64,000 bases of DNA from Bradyrhizobium betae (GTDB lineage: Bacteria; Pseudomonadota; Alphaproteobacteria; Rhizobiales; Xanthobacteraceae): assembly GCF_004123905.1 (NCBI RefSeq), contig NZ_MZXW01000015.1, forward strand, positions 186,001 through 250,000. The letters are read 5' to 3'. The notes under the pieces are model-generated. The model searched no databases. It had not been told where the DNA came from and saw only the letters and a program-made list of their open reading frames with translations. Each line of letters starts with the position of its first letter. Within the stretch, counting starts at the first letter, position 1. The position numbers and the translations under genes are program-made. Below are positions 49,029 to 57,940 of the stretch, one piece after another.

Positions 49029-49655
49029 TCACAACATTCGCTGAGCGATCCGCACCAGTATGCTGGTGCCGAGCCCGAGCAGCATCAGGCTCGCGAACCG
49101 GCTGCTGAGCGACAGCATTCGGGGCGTCAGCCGTGATCGCGCGGTTGCGACGATGGTGCTGAGTATCATCCACCAGACCGCAGAGCCCACGAAGACTCCC
49201 GCGACGAGCGGTGCCGCCGCTGCCTGCGTCGAGAATGCGTGCAGGGCCGCCAGAAACAGGATGACTGTGAGCGGATTGGTGAAGCCAAGCGCGATGGCGC
49301 TGAGATAGGCGCGGGTGAGTCGCACCTTGTCGATCTCGCCCCTCTCCTCAAGCGAGATGGAACCGCGATGCGTCCGCATCGCAAACCACAGCAACGTCAG
49401 CGCCGAGATGATGCTGAAGCCTGCAGCATTCGCCTCGACCCATGGCTGTGCCAGCGAGCCGAGGCCCAGAACCGCAAAGGCGCTGTAGGCAAGATGCACG
49501 GTCGCAGCACCAAAGCCCGTTGCAAGGCCGGTCGCCATGCCCGATGCCAAGGTGCGCTGAATGCACAGCATGCCCATGGGCCCGATCGGGGCGGCGACAG
49601 TGAAACCAATTCCGATGCCGGACAAAAGCGCGGCAAGATAATGCGATAAAGGCAT
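49029..49655 (-). CDS. LysE family amino-acid exporter
   Basis: The product has 208 residues with six hydrophobic spans, starting GIGIGFTVAAPIGPMGMLCI, the LysE/RhtB N-terminal signature, and a mid-chain ALGFTNPLTVILFLAA. These proteins export amino acids or related compounds from the cytoplasm. It ends 11 bases after the convergent RND pump gene and has no operon partner. Confidence 0.86.
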   Translation of the reverse strand: MPLSHYLAALLSGIGIGFTVAAPIGPMGMLCIQRTLASGMATGLATGFGAATVHLAYSAFAVLGLGSLAQPWVEANAAGFSIISALTLLWFAMRTHRGSISLEERGEIDKVRLTRAYLSAIALGFTNPLTVILFLAALHAFSTQAAAAPLVAGVFVGSAVWWMILSTIVATARSRLTPRMLSLSSRFASLMLLGLGTSILVRIAQRML

Positions 49656-49856
49656 GCGACCGCACGAACAGATGAAATCTGTGTGCGTGCGTACCGGCGA
49701 AAACGAATTGTCGCTTCAACCATACGGGTGAGAAGCGAAAGGGAACTCAAACACGTTCATGTGAGTCCGGCGACGTTGTGCTCTCGCGACAACAGTTCCA
49801 CGACGCGACGTGAAAAGATGTCGCGCGCCGTTGGACCTAATTGCACTTGTCGCGAC

Positions 49857-50819
49857 TCAGAACCCGTAGAGTTGCGCGGGATTGTCGACCAGGATCTTCT
49901 TGCGCACATCCGCATCAGGCGCCCACACCGGAAGCTGGTTGAGCAACGCGCCGTCGTCGATCTGGTGGAGTGGTGCGATGTCGGTGGCCTTGCGTCCCGG
50001 CACCTGCGCGGAATCAGGATGCGGCCAGTCGGTGCCCCAGACGATTCGATCGGGGTTCGCCGCGATCAGCGCGCGCGCATAGGGCACCATGTCCTGGTAG
50101 TCAGGCGCGAGCTTCGACGAGCGATAGGCGCCGGAGATCTTCACATAGGCCTTGCCGGATTTGACGAGGGCGACAAGATCGGAAAATCCCGGCTGTTCCA
50201 CGCCGAGCGAAGCCTCGAGGCCACCGAAATGATCGAACACGGCGGGTACGGGCGCGGCCAGCACCAACTCCTTGATCGCCGAGATCATCGGCAGCGTGGT
50301 GTAGAGCTGCACGTGCCAGCCGCGCGCCTTCATGCGCTCGACGGCCGCGGTGAAGCGGGCCCGGCCGACATTGGGATCGCTGATGCCGCCGGTCGCAAGG
50401 TTGATGCGGATGCCGCGAAAACCGTCCTGCTGCATCGTATCGAGCTGGGCCTCGGTGGTCTTGTCGTCGATCACGGCGACCCCGCGCGCATTCGCGCCGC
50501 GCGCCTTCATGCCGAACAGCGTCGACGAATTGTCGGTGCCGTAGACGCTGGGGGTGACGATCACCACGCGTTCGATATGCAGAGCCTTGTGCAGCGCGGC
50601 CATCTCTTCCGGCGAGGCCAGCTCGGGCGTGTAGACGCGCCCGGCGAAGAACGGAAACTTTTCGGGATCACCGTGGATATGGGTGTGGCAGTCGCAGGCG
50701 TGTGTCGGGACCTCGAAATTGACCGGCGTCGCGGGCTGCGCCGCGCGGGCGTGGGCTCTGTTGGTCATGGCTACTCCGGCGGCGAGGGAGGCAAGCAGGA
50801 CATTGCGTCGATTGAGCAC
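49857..50819 (-). CDS. exported amidohydrolase (2-pyrone-4,6-dicarboxylate hydrolase-like)
   Basis: The product has 320 residues. A twin-arginine-like N-terminus (NRRNVLLASLAAGVAM) precedes an amidohydrolase_2 barrel: H45-x-H47 in CDCHTHIHG, FDHFGGLEA, and WGTDWPHPD with the catalytic Asp. Relatives include LigI, which opens pyrone dicarboxylate lactone in lignin breakdown. The predicted export is unusual for LigI itself, so the substrate is uncertain. It stands alone on this strand with a 200-base gap before the LysE gene. Confidence 0.82.
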   Translation of the reverse strand: MLNRRNVLLASLAAGVAMTNRAHARAAQPATPVNFEVPTHACDCHTHIHGDPEKFPFFAGRVYTPELASPEEMAALHKALHIERVVIVTPSVYGTDNSSTLFGMKARGANARGVAVIDDKTTEAQLDTMQQDGFRGIRINLATGGISDPNVGRARFTAAVERMKARGWHVQLYTTLPMISAIKELVLAAPVPAVFDHFGGLEASLGVEQPGFSDLVALVKSGKAYVKISGAYRSSKLAPDYQDMVPYARALIAANPDRIVWGTDWPHPDSAQVPGRKATDIAPLHQIDDGALLNQLPVWAPDADVRKKILVDNPAQLYGF

Positions 50820-50867
50820 GGTTCTCTCCCTGATTTTTATTTGGTTATCGTAGAGAACGGTATCACA

Positions 50868-51425
50868 TCAGCCCGGCAGCTGCTCCGCTTCGCTGCATAC
50901 CTGCTCGACAAGGTCCGCAAGTGGACGTGAGCCGTCAACGCGCACGACCGGGCAGGGCAGGCCCGCGAGCCAGGCTTCATGCGTGGCGAGATTGCGGCCC
51001 TCGCGATCGCCGGCTTCGTAATGGGAGGCCCATTCCACGAAGGATTCAGTCTCTTCATGGCGCCAGCCGCCCGGCGCGACGGCGTCAGCGCCGAAATGAG
51101 CGGCCTCGCGGGCGCGCAATCGTTTCAGCCGGGTGTCGCGCGGCGTGGTCATGTAGACGACCAGATCGAACAACGGAACGAGTTCGTCGCCCCAGCCGGT
51201 GATGGATCCGCTCAGCACCCAATCGAGACGCGGCAGAAACATCTCGCGCATCAGGCGCAGGCGTTCTGTCGCGGGACGCGTCGTCTGGTACGGCGGCGCG
51301 GTCGGCAGCCAGAAATAGTCGTCGGTGTCGTGATGCGGCAGCGCAAGCCGGCCCGCGAGCGCGCGGCCGAGCGTCGTCACGCCGGAGCCCGAAGCTCCCA
51401 TCAGATGGATGCGGCGGCTTTTCAT
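50868..51425 (-). CDS. P-loop adenylate-kinase-like protein
   Basis: The product has 185 residues. The N-terminus has a Walker A-like loop GASGSGVTT at 10-18, in which the usual lysine (GKT/S) is valine. A kinase-like core follows (LPHHDTDDYFWLP, WVLSGSITGWGDELVP, TPRDTRLKRLRAREAAHFG). Proteins of this type are annotated as putative adenylate kinases, and the loop with GTTT or GVTT is common among them. ATG 51425 is chosen over TTG 51434. The neighbouring tolC-like gene ends 29 bases upstream, on the same strand. Confidence 0.72.
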   Translation of the reverse strand: MKSRRIHLMGASGSGVTTLGRALAGRLALPHHDTDDYFWLPTAPPYQTTRPATERLRLMREMFLPRLDWVLSGSITGWGDELVPLFDLVVYMTTPRDTRLKRLRAREAAHFGADAVAPGGWRHEETESFVEWASHYEAGDREGRNLATHEAWLAGLPCPVVRVDGSRPLADLVEQVCSEAEQLPG

Positions 51426-51453
51426 CGGTACCAAGCCAACAGATTTGAAACTA

Positions 51454-52884
51454 CTACTGCCCCGACGGCGTGCGCAGGCCGTGCCAGGCGTCGCGAACCT
51501 GCTGGTAGTGCACCTCGGGCAAATAGTCCGGCGTGTTCAGGCTCAAGGTCTTGACGTCGAGATGGCCGACGGCGCTGAGCAGCGTGTAGGAGGCGATCAC
51601 GCGGTCGCGCAGCGCGCCGATCAGGCGGGCCTTGGCCTGGATCAGATCGGCCTGCGAATTCAGCACGTCCACCGTGGTGCGCTGCCCGCCGGCGGCCTCG
51701 CGCTGCACGCCCTGGAGCGCGACGGTTGCCGCCTTCACCTCGGACTCCGAGGCCGAGACGGCGATCTTGGCGCCTTCATTGGCAACCCACGCGCTGGTCG
51801 CCGCCGTGCGCGCCTGGTTGCGCACCTGATCGAGCACGAGCCGGCTCTGCGCCGTGATTTCCTTGGCCTGCCGGGTCTGCGCAGCGGCCTGGCCGCCGTC
51901 ATAGATCGGCACGGTGACATTGGCGACGATCGAGGCCTGGTCCTCGGCGAAGGTGCCGAGCGTCGGGTCGTTGTTGCGGCTCTTACTGGCGCTGCCCTGG
52001 ACGCTGGCGCTCGGCAGCAGCGCGCCCTCGGCGACGCGGATGTTGGTGGAGGCGACGTCGACGTCGAAGCCGGCGGCCATCACCGCCGGGTGCTCGCGGA
52101 TCGCCATCGTCAGCGAGTCCTCGCGGCTCTTCGGCAGATAGCGGTCGACCACTTCTGCGGGCCGGAGCTGCGAGGGCGCATTGCCGATCACCTGTGCATA
52201 GATCGCCTGGCTCACCGCGAGTGCGACTTCAGCGGCGTTGAGATCGGAGAGCCCGCGGTTGAGTCGCGCCTCGGCCTGTGCGCTATCGGTCGGCGTGACG
52301 TCGCCCGCGTTGAGGCGGCGCTGGGTGACGGACAGCGTCTCGCGCAGGAACGCGACGTTGGAGCGTTGCGCCTCGACCAGCGACTGGTTTGCCAGCACGT
52401 TGGTGTAGGCAGTGACCGCGTCGAGCAGCACGCCCTGGCCGACATTGCGTAGCGCCTCGCGGCCCGACTGGACCTGGAGCTCGGCGGCGCGCACGTTGTT
52501 GGCGGTGCGGAAGCCGTTGAACAGGGTCTGCGTCACGGTGACGCCGATGATCCACGGCTTCAGATTGGCGGTCTGGATGGTGTTGTCGGGCAAAAGGTTG
52601 CGCACCGATTGCAGGCCGGCGCTGAGGCTCGCCACGATCTGCGGCCGGTAGCCGGCGAGCGCCTGCGGCACGTTCTCGTCGGTGGCGCGCTGGCGCGCGC
52701 GTTCGGCATTGAGCTGCGGGTTGGTCTGGTAGGCTTTTGCCAATGCCTCGGGCAGGGCTTCCGCCCGTGCAGCCGAGGGCAGGGCGCAACAGAGCGCCAG
52801 CGTGGCCCATGTCGCAAGCACAGGACCCACGCCCGGTCGACGTCGCGTCATCACGCGACCAGCTCTGGCGGTACGCCCAATCAT
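51454..52884 (-). CDS. TolC family outer-membrane channel protein
   Basis: The product has 476 residues: an N-terminal signal (VLATWATLALCCALPSAARA), then two repeated TolC halves with long coiled coils (LPEALAKAYQTNPQLNAERA, LNRGLSDLNAAEVALAVSQA, and the second half VTVPIYDGGQAAAQTRQAKE). It forms the outer-membrane exit of tripartite pumps or type I secretion. ATG 52884 follows AGGATTAC; the frame is open to 52965. It may serve the RND pump at 45902 in trans, but no local adaptor is on this strand. Confidence 0.88.
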   Translation of the reverse strand: MIGRTARAGRVMTRRRPGVGPVLATWATLALCCALPSAARAEALPEALAKAYQTNPQLNAERARQRATDENVPQALAGYRPQIVASLSAGLQSVRNLLPDNTIQTANLKPWIIGVTVTQTLFNGFRTANNVRAAELQVQSGREALRNVGQGVLLDAVTAYTNVLANQSLVEAQRSNVAFLRETLSVTQRRLNAGDVTPTDSAQAEARLNRGLSDLNAAEVALAVSQAIYAQVIGNAPSQLRPAEVVDRYLPKSREDSLTMAIREHPAVMAAGFDVDVASTNIRVAEGALLPSASVQGSASKSRNNDPTLGTFAEDQASIVANVTVPIYDGGQAAAQTRQAKEITAQSRLVLDQVRNQARTAATSAWVANEGAKIAVSASESEVKAATVALQGVQREAAGGQRTTVDVLNSQADLIQAKARLIGALRDRVIASYTLLSAVGHLDVKTLSLNTPDYLPEVHYQQVRDAWHGLRTPSGQ

Positions 52885-53072
52885 GTAATCCTGCAAAACA
52901 CCGGCTGTCCGCCCCCGCCGACGGTGGCCTCTTAACTGTTTAACCAGCCGGGGTCCCGCAGGCAAACTGCCGCGGGGAAAACCCCCATCTATTCCGTGCT
53001 TGTTGCAGGTGCGTCACAGGGTTTCTGCGGGAAGGTGGCAGAGCCTTACACCAGCCTGACCGTTCGCCGGTA

Positions 53073-53852
53073 TCAGCGGTTCTTGTTCACCGGCTTGCGC
53101 TTCTCGATGAACGCCGCCATGCCCTCGGAGCGATCTTCCAGCGCGAAGGTTGAATGGAACAGGTTGCGCTCGACGCTCATGCCCTCACTGAGCGTGGTCT
53201 CGAAGGCCCGGTTGACCGCTTCCTTGGCCATGGCGGCGGCGGGCTGCGACATCGAAGCGATCTTCTCTGCCGCGGCCATGACTTCGTCCATGAGCTTGTC
53301 AGCGGGCACGATGCGGCTGACGAGCCCGCTTCGCTCGGCTTCCGCGGCGTCCATCATGCGGCCGGTGAGGCAGAGGTCCATTGCCTTCGACTTGCCGATC
53401 GCGCGGGTCAGGCGCTGGGTGCCGCCGATGCCGGGAATGGTGCCGAGCGTGATTTCGGGTTGGCCGAATTTTGCGGTATCGGCGGCGATGATGAAGTCGC
53501 ACATCATGGCGAGCTCGCAGCCACCGCCGAGCGCGTAGCCCGAAACCGCCGCGATGGTCGGCTTGCGGCAGCGCGCGACGCGGTCGCCGCCGATCGCGGC
53601 AAAGTCCTCGGAGAACATGTCGATGAAGCCCTTCGGCTGCATCTCCTTGATGTCGGCGCCGGCCGCAAAGGCCTTCTCGCTGCCGGTCACGACGATGCAG
53701 CCGATGGCGTCATCGCCCTCGAGATCGTCGACGGCGGCGGCAATCTCGCGGAAGACGCCGAACGAGAGCGCGTTGAGCAGCTTCGGCCGGTTCAGCTTGA
53801 TGATGCCGACTGCGCCTTTGCTTTCGACGATGATGTGTTCGAACGTGCTCAT
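53073..53852 (-). CDS. enoyl-CoA hydratase
   Basis: The product has 259 residues of the crotonase family. Oxyanion segments [11 protein letters not shown] and [15 protein letters not shown], with the two catalytic glutamates expected in GGGCELA and [13 protein letters not shown]. It hydrates 2-enoyl-CoA in fatty-acid or amino-acid breakdown. Length matches the family (about 258). The gene stands alone, with 126 bases to the next gene. Confidence 0.92.
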   Translation of the reverse strand: MSTFEHIIVESKGAVGIIKLNRPKLLNALSFGVFREIAAAVDDLEGDDAIGCIVVTGSEKAFAAGADIKEMQPKGFIDMFSEDFAAIGGDRVARCRKPTIAAVSGYALGGGCELAMMCDFIIAADTAKFGQPEITLGTIPGIGGTQRLTRAIGKSKAMDLCLTGRMMDAAEAERSGLVSRIVPADKLMDEVMAAAEKIASMSQPAAAMAKEAVNRAFETTLSEGMSVERNLFHSTFALEDRSEGMAAFIEKRKPVNKNR

Positions 53853-53977
53853 GCTCCACCCACGCGTTTGATTGGGCGCGCAATGTGCCCGCTGGCGCGG
53901 ATGGCTTCAAGGGGGCCAAAGGCCGCCGGAACGCGCAGCGGGTGCGCGTCCCGGGCGAGGTCCCTCAGGCCAAGAGA

Positions 53978-54637
53978 TCAAGCCATGAACATGCGCGCGG
54001 CGGAGGCCAGCGTCAGCAGTGTGCCGACGCCGATGAAGATCTTGCCGATCAGGGAGCTCTGGTCCCAGGCCGAACTGTGCTGGCTGCTCGCCATCACCGG
54101 TGCCGGCCGCGGCTGCGCGTCGGTTGCGGCGATCACCGCCTTCTGCGCCGGCGCAGGGTCGGGATCACCAAGCTGATCGGGGGCCGTTGCCTGGTTCTCG
54201 GCATTCGGCGTGGCGGTATTATCGGCCGCTGCCTGGACGTTGTCGTTGGCGCGGCCTGTCATCGCGGAGGCCGCAGCCGCGGGCGGCGTATCGGCGGCGG
54301 CGAGCTGCGCATGGGCGTTGGCGATTTCGGGCGACATCTGGCTCGCGGCCGGGATGTCGCTATCGGCCTTCGCCTCGTCCGTCCTCGCCTTGTCGGATTT
54401 GGGGGCGGCGTCGGTCTTGCCGGCCTTGTCGTCGGAGGACTTCTGCGCGGTCTTGCTGCTTATGTGGCGCGAAGTGTGGCGCCGGTGCTTGTCCGGCTTG
54501 ACCGCGTCGGCCGGTTGGCCTGCGCTGTCCGGTTTGCCGCTCGCAGCCGAATTCGACGCCGCCTGTGCGGCGCCTCCGAATAGCAGGAAAAGCCCGGCAA
54601 GAAGAATCAGGGCGGTGCGCCCGCTCGCTTTCATCAT
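53978..54637 (-). CDS. exported low-complexity protein of unknown function
   Basis: The product has 219 residues. A signal peptide (MMKASGRTALILLAGLFLLF, cleavage near AQA) is followed by a Lys/Asp/Ala-rich, probably disordered, middle with patches such as KHRRHTSRH, and one C-terminal hydrophobic span (IGKIFIGVGTLLTLASAARM). The start ATG 54637 has GGGGAG upstream; the frame is open to 54847 but the extra part is not plausible. The layout suggests a periplasmic tether anchored at the C-terminus. No family was recognised. Confidence 0.6.
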   Translation of the reverse strand: MMKASGRTALILLAGLFLLFGGAAQAASNSAASGKPDSAGQPADAVKPDKHRRHTSRHISSKTAQKSSDDKAGKTDAAPKSDKARTDEAKADSDIPAASQMSPEIANAHAQLAAADTPPAAAASAMTGRANDNVQAAADNTATPNAENQATAPDQLGDPDPAPAQKAVIAATDAQPRPAPVMASSQHSSAWDQSSLIGKIFIGVGTLLTLASAARMFMA

Positions 54638-54909
54638 GTTGACGATCTCCCCAATCCCCCATCCCGGGACCGAACAGAGACGCCGTGGCGTGACGACAGC
54701 GGGGCAGAAAATGGGAATCTTCGGGCCACATCGGGCAAAAACGGGGCGAGCCGTCCCGACCGCAGCCGAGGCCGGGTGCGGACGGGACCGATCGGTGTTA
54801 TGAGCCGTCGCAGATTTCTGACGGCCGCGCAGACAATGGGCCAGCATCGATCACGACTTCGTGATTATGAGGGCGCCCGCGTAACAAACTGAAAGAGCGG
54901 CCGAATTGC

Positions 54910-55470
54910 ATGGTGAGGGCGCGCGTGCGCGGACGTGAAGACGAGTGGACCGGCCTGATGCGGTCGGCCATGGCAGGCGATGATGCGGCGTATCATCGCC
55001 TGTTGAAGGCGGTCACGCCCGTGCTGCGCGCTGCTGCGAGGCGGGGTTTGGCGCGGGCCGGGCAGCCCCCTGATCAGGCCGAGGATATCGTGCAGGAGAT
55101 TTTGTTGGCGGTGCATCTGAAGCGGCACACCTGGGACAGCGAAGCTCCCTTCGCGCCGTGGCTGTTTGCAATCGCCCGCAACAAGCTGATCGATACGTTG
55201 CGGCGGCGGGGCCGGCGGATCTTCGTCGACATCGACGATTTCTCCGAGACGCTGCCGGGCGAGGTGCCGGAGGAGACCGCTTCGGCGGCCGAGGTCGCGA
55301 CGCAGCTGGGCACGCTGCCGCAGCGCCAGCGCGACGTGTTGCAGTCGATCGCGGTCGAGGCCGCCTCGATCAAGGACACGGCGGCGAAGTTTTCGATGAG
55401 CGAAGGTGCGGTGCGGGTCGCGCTGCATCGCGGACTTGCGGCACTGACTGCCAAACTGCGGGACCACTAG
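54910..55470 (+). CDS. ECF sigma factor of the SigF/NrsF type
   Basis: The product has 186 residues. Region 2: LARAGQPPDQAEDIVQEILL, then FAPWLFAIARNKLIDTLRRR. Region 4: LGTLPQRQRDVLQSIAVEAA and KFSMSEGAVRVALHRGLAAL. Pairing with a DUF1109/NrsF anti-sigma factor three bases downstream matches Caulobacter SigF-NrsF. ATG 54910 has a weak ribosome site; GTG codons just inside it (54913, 54925) are alternatives. A possible ECF promoter overlaps the start region (see findings). Confidence 0.87.
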   Translation: MVRARVRGREDEWTGLMRSAMAGDDAAYHRLLKAVTPVLRAAARRGLARAGQPPDQAEDIVQEILLAVHLKRHTWDSEAPFAPWLFAIARNKLIDTLRRRGRRIFVDIDDFSETLPGEVPEETASAAEVATQLGTLPQRQRDVLQSIAVEAASIKDTAAKFSMSEGAVRVALHRGLAALTAKLRDH

Positions 55471-55472
55471 TC

Positions 55473-56111
55473 ATGGATACCGATCAACTCATTCGCTCGC
55501 TTGCGGCCGACAATGCCAGCCGAGCCCCGCGCGTCGGCGCCGTGCTGACGATGGGACTCCTCGTCGGAGCGCCGCTGTCGATTTTGATCTTCGCCACCTT
55601 CCTCGGCGTGCGGCCTGACGTGATGAGCGCGATGCGCAACCCGTTCTTCGACATGAAGTTCGCAGTCACGCTGTCGCTGGCGATCCCCGCAATCATCATC
55701 AGCCTGCATTTGTCGCGGCCCGAAGCCTTGATGCGTGGTTGGGGCTGGCTGCTGCTGCTCCCGGTCGGGCTGCTCGCGGTGGCGATCGGTAGCGAGGCGA
55801 TGATGGCGCCGGCCATGCCGATGACGATGCGACTCGTCGGCAAGAACTCGCGGTGGTGCCTCTCGGCAATCCCCGCAATGTCGCTGCCGTTGCTGGCGGG
55901 CGCGCTGTATGGCCTCCGCCACGGCGCGCCGTCGCGGCCTGCGCTGGCCGGTGCGCTCGCCGGCCTGGTGTCAGCCGGGCTCGCCGCGACGCTCTACGCC
56001 TCCCACTGCACCGACGACTCGCCGCTGTTTGTCGCGACCTGGTACACGATCGCAACCGCACTGGTGACGGCGATCGGTGCGGCGGTCGGATCGAGGGTGT
56101 TGCGGTACTAG
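55473..56111 (+). CDS. NrsF-type (DUF1109) anti-sigma factor
   Basis: The product has 212 residues with about six hydrophobic spans. Two cysteines, C129 in SRWCLSAIP and C179 in ASHCTDDSP, correspond well in position to the two conserved NrsF cysteines of Caulobacter, which sense oxidants and metals and release the sigma factor. Signature FLGVRPDVMSAMRNPFFDMK supports DUF1109. It starts three bases after the sigma stop, in the same operon. Confidence 0.88.
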   Translation: MDTDQLIRSLAADNASRAPRVGAVLTMGLLVGAPLSILIFATFLGVRPDVMSAMRNPFFDMKFAVTLSLAIPAIIISLHLSRPEALMRGWGWLLLLPVGLLAVAIGSEAMMAPAMPMTMRLVGKNSRWCLSAIPAMSLPLLAGALYGLRHGAPSRPALAGALAGLVSAGLAATLYASHCTDDSPLFVATWYTIATALVTAIGAAVGSRVLRY

Positions 56112-56333
56112 GGACGTTCCGCACAGATTGAAGTCGCGTCACATCTGCGCGACTTGCGGCATTCGATCGGCCCCATGTCGCCATCATCATGGCGCCAGCA
56201 TTCATGAGCACCGCTAATAAGGTCATGCCATTGTGAACGGCTAATCCCGTTCGTGTCTAGAAACTAACTTCGGTTGGACGACTTCTATCCAGCGCGTCGA
56301 TGGACGCTGCTGTAGCGAGGGATATGCCCAACC

Positions 56334-56990
56334 ATGCGAAAACCCAGCGCATTCGAAATGTCGCGGCGGAACCTCTTGATCGGAACCGCCACGACGGTCG
56401 CGGTCGGAGCCACTTCGCCAGCCGCCAAAGCCCAGAACTCTGCTGCCGCGCTTCCGGCCGCCGCGGAAGGAACGCCGGCGATGGCAACGTTGTCCTTCAG
56501 CGTCAACGGCGAGGTCCGCGCTCTGAAGCTCGACACCCGCACGACGCTCCTCGACGCCCTGCGCGAGCATCTCCATCTCACCGGTACCAAGAAGGGCTGC
56601 GACCACGGTCAATGCGGCGCCTGCACCGTGATCGTCGGTGGGCAGCGGATCAATTCGTGCCTCACACTCGCGGTCATGCATGAGGGCGAGAGCGTCACGA
56701 CCATCGAGGGGCTTGGTACGCCGGAGCATATGCATCCGATGCAGGCCGCCTTCGTCAGGCATGATGGTTTTCAGTGCGGCTATTGTACGCCCGGTCAAAT
56801 CTGCTCGGCTGTGGCGGTGCTGGATGAGATCAAGGCCGGGATTCCCAGTCACGTCACCGGCGATCTGAATGCGGCTCCGCATCTGACGAACACCGAGCTG
56901 CGCGAGCGCATGAGCGGCAATATCTGCCGTTGCGGCGCCTATTCCAACATTGCCGAGGCGATCACTGAGGTTGCCGGGAGGCCTGCATGA
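56334..56990 (+). CDS. paoA: periplasmic aldehyde oxidoreductase, 2Fe-2S subunit
   Basis: The product has 218 residues. A twin-arginine signal ([18 protein letters not shown], about 9-26) precedes two [2Fe-2S] sites: C89, C94, C97 and C109 ([17 protein letters not shown]) and C148, C151, C198 and C200 ([14 protein letters not shown]). This is the small subunit of a PaoABC-type xanthine-oxidase family enzyme that oxidises aldehydes in the periplasm. Its TGA overlaps the paoB ATG. An in-frame ATG at 56358 is the alternative start, right before SRR. Confidence 0.9.
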   Translation: MRKPSAFEMSRRNLLIGTATTVAVGATSPAAKAQNSAAALPAAAEGTPAMATLSFSVNGEVRALKLDTRTTLLDALREHLHLTGTKKGCDHGQCGACTVIVGGQRINSCLTLAVMHEGESVTTIEGLGTPEHMHPMQAAFVRHDGFQCGYCTPGQICSAVAVLDEIKAGIPSHVTGDLNAAPHLTNTELRERMSGNICRCGAYSNIAEAITEVAGRPA

Positions 56991-57937
56991 AATCCTTTAC
57001 CTACGAGAAGGTGAACTCCGCCGAGGCGGCAGCATCCGCGGCCGCCAGCAACAGCAACGCAAAATTCATTGCGGGCGGCACCAATCTGCTCGATTTGATG
57101 AAGCTCGAAATCGAGACCCCGTCCCATTTGATCGACGTCAACGGCCTCGGCTTCGACAAGATCGAGCCGGCGCCCGACGGCGGACTTCGCATCGGCGCCC
57201 TGGTGCGCAATACGACGCTGGCGGCCGATGCGCGGATCCGGCGCGACTATGGCTTGCTGTCACGTGCGCTGCTTGCGGGTGCGTCCGGGCAATTGCGCAA
57301 CAAGGCAACCACTGCCGGCAACCTGCTGCAACGGACGCGCTGCCCTTATTTCTATGATACCAACCAGCCCTGCAACAAACGCAGTCCCGGCAGCGGCTGC
57401 GCGGCCATCGGCGGCGTGACGCGCCAGCATGCCGTGATCGGCGCAAGCGACGCCTGTATCGCGACGCATCCAAGCGACATGGCGATCGCGATGCGTGCGC
57501 TCGACGCGACCGTGCAGACAGTTCGCCCGGACGGCTCGACCCGTGACATTCCGATCGCCGATCTCCACCGTCTGCCCGGCGATACCCCGCACATCGAGAC
57601 GACGCTGACGTCAGGCGAGTTAATCACGTCTGTGACACTGCCGAAGCCCGTTGGCGGAACGCATATCTACCGGAAGGTCCGCGACCGCGCCTCCTACGCC
57701 TTCGCGTTGGTCTCCGTCGGAGCGATCGTCCAGCGTGACGGAACAGGCCGCGTCGCGGTCGGCGGCGTTGCGCACAAGCCGTGGCGGGTCGAAGCGGCCG
57801 AAGCCGAAATGCCGCGCGGCGCCAAGGCCGTTGCCGCGCGGTTGCTGGAAGGCGCAAGGCCAACGAAAGAAAATGCATTCAAGCTTTCGCTGGTGGAGCG
57901 AACCCTCGGCGCGGTCCTGACCGAAGCGAAAGGTTGA
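56987..57937 (+). CDS. paoB: periplasmic aldehyde oxidoreductase, FAD subunit
   Basis: The product has 316 residues with the FAD-binding domain of CO dehydrogenase/xanthine oxidase medium subunits ([19 protein letters not shown]). Four cysteines, C119, C129, C138 and C157, lie in the insert starting [13 protein letters not shown]; PaoB uses such an insert to bind an extra [4Fe-4S] cluster. The ATG overlaps the paoA stop, and paoC starts four bases after it ends. It has no signal of its own and would be exported with PaoA. Confidence 0.9.
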   Translation: MKSFTYEKVNSAEAAASAAASNSNAKFIAGGTNLLDLMKLEIETPSHLIDVNGLGFDKIEPAPDGGLRIGALVRNTTLAADARIRRDYGLLSRALLAGASGQLRNKATTAGNLLQRTRCPYFYDTNQPCNKRSPGSGCAAIGGVTRQHAVIGASDACIATHPSDMAIAMRALDATVQTVRPDGSTRDIPIADLHRLPGDTPHIETTLTSGELITSVTLPKPVGGTHIYRKVRDRASYAFALVSVGAIVQRDGTGRVAVGGVAHKPWRVEAAEAEMPRGAKAVAARLLEGARPTKENAFKLSLVERTLGAVLTEAKG

Positions 57938-57940
57938 GCC

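Noticed and set aside
49742..49770. GGAAC upstream of the amidohydrolase region as an EcfG promoter
   Set aside because: CGTT is only seven bases away, there is none at 16-17, and the orientation does not fit the minus-strand genes.
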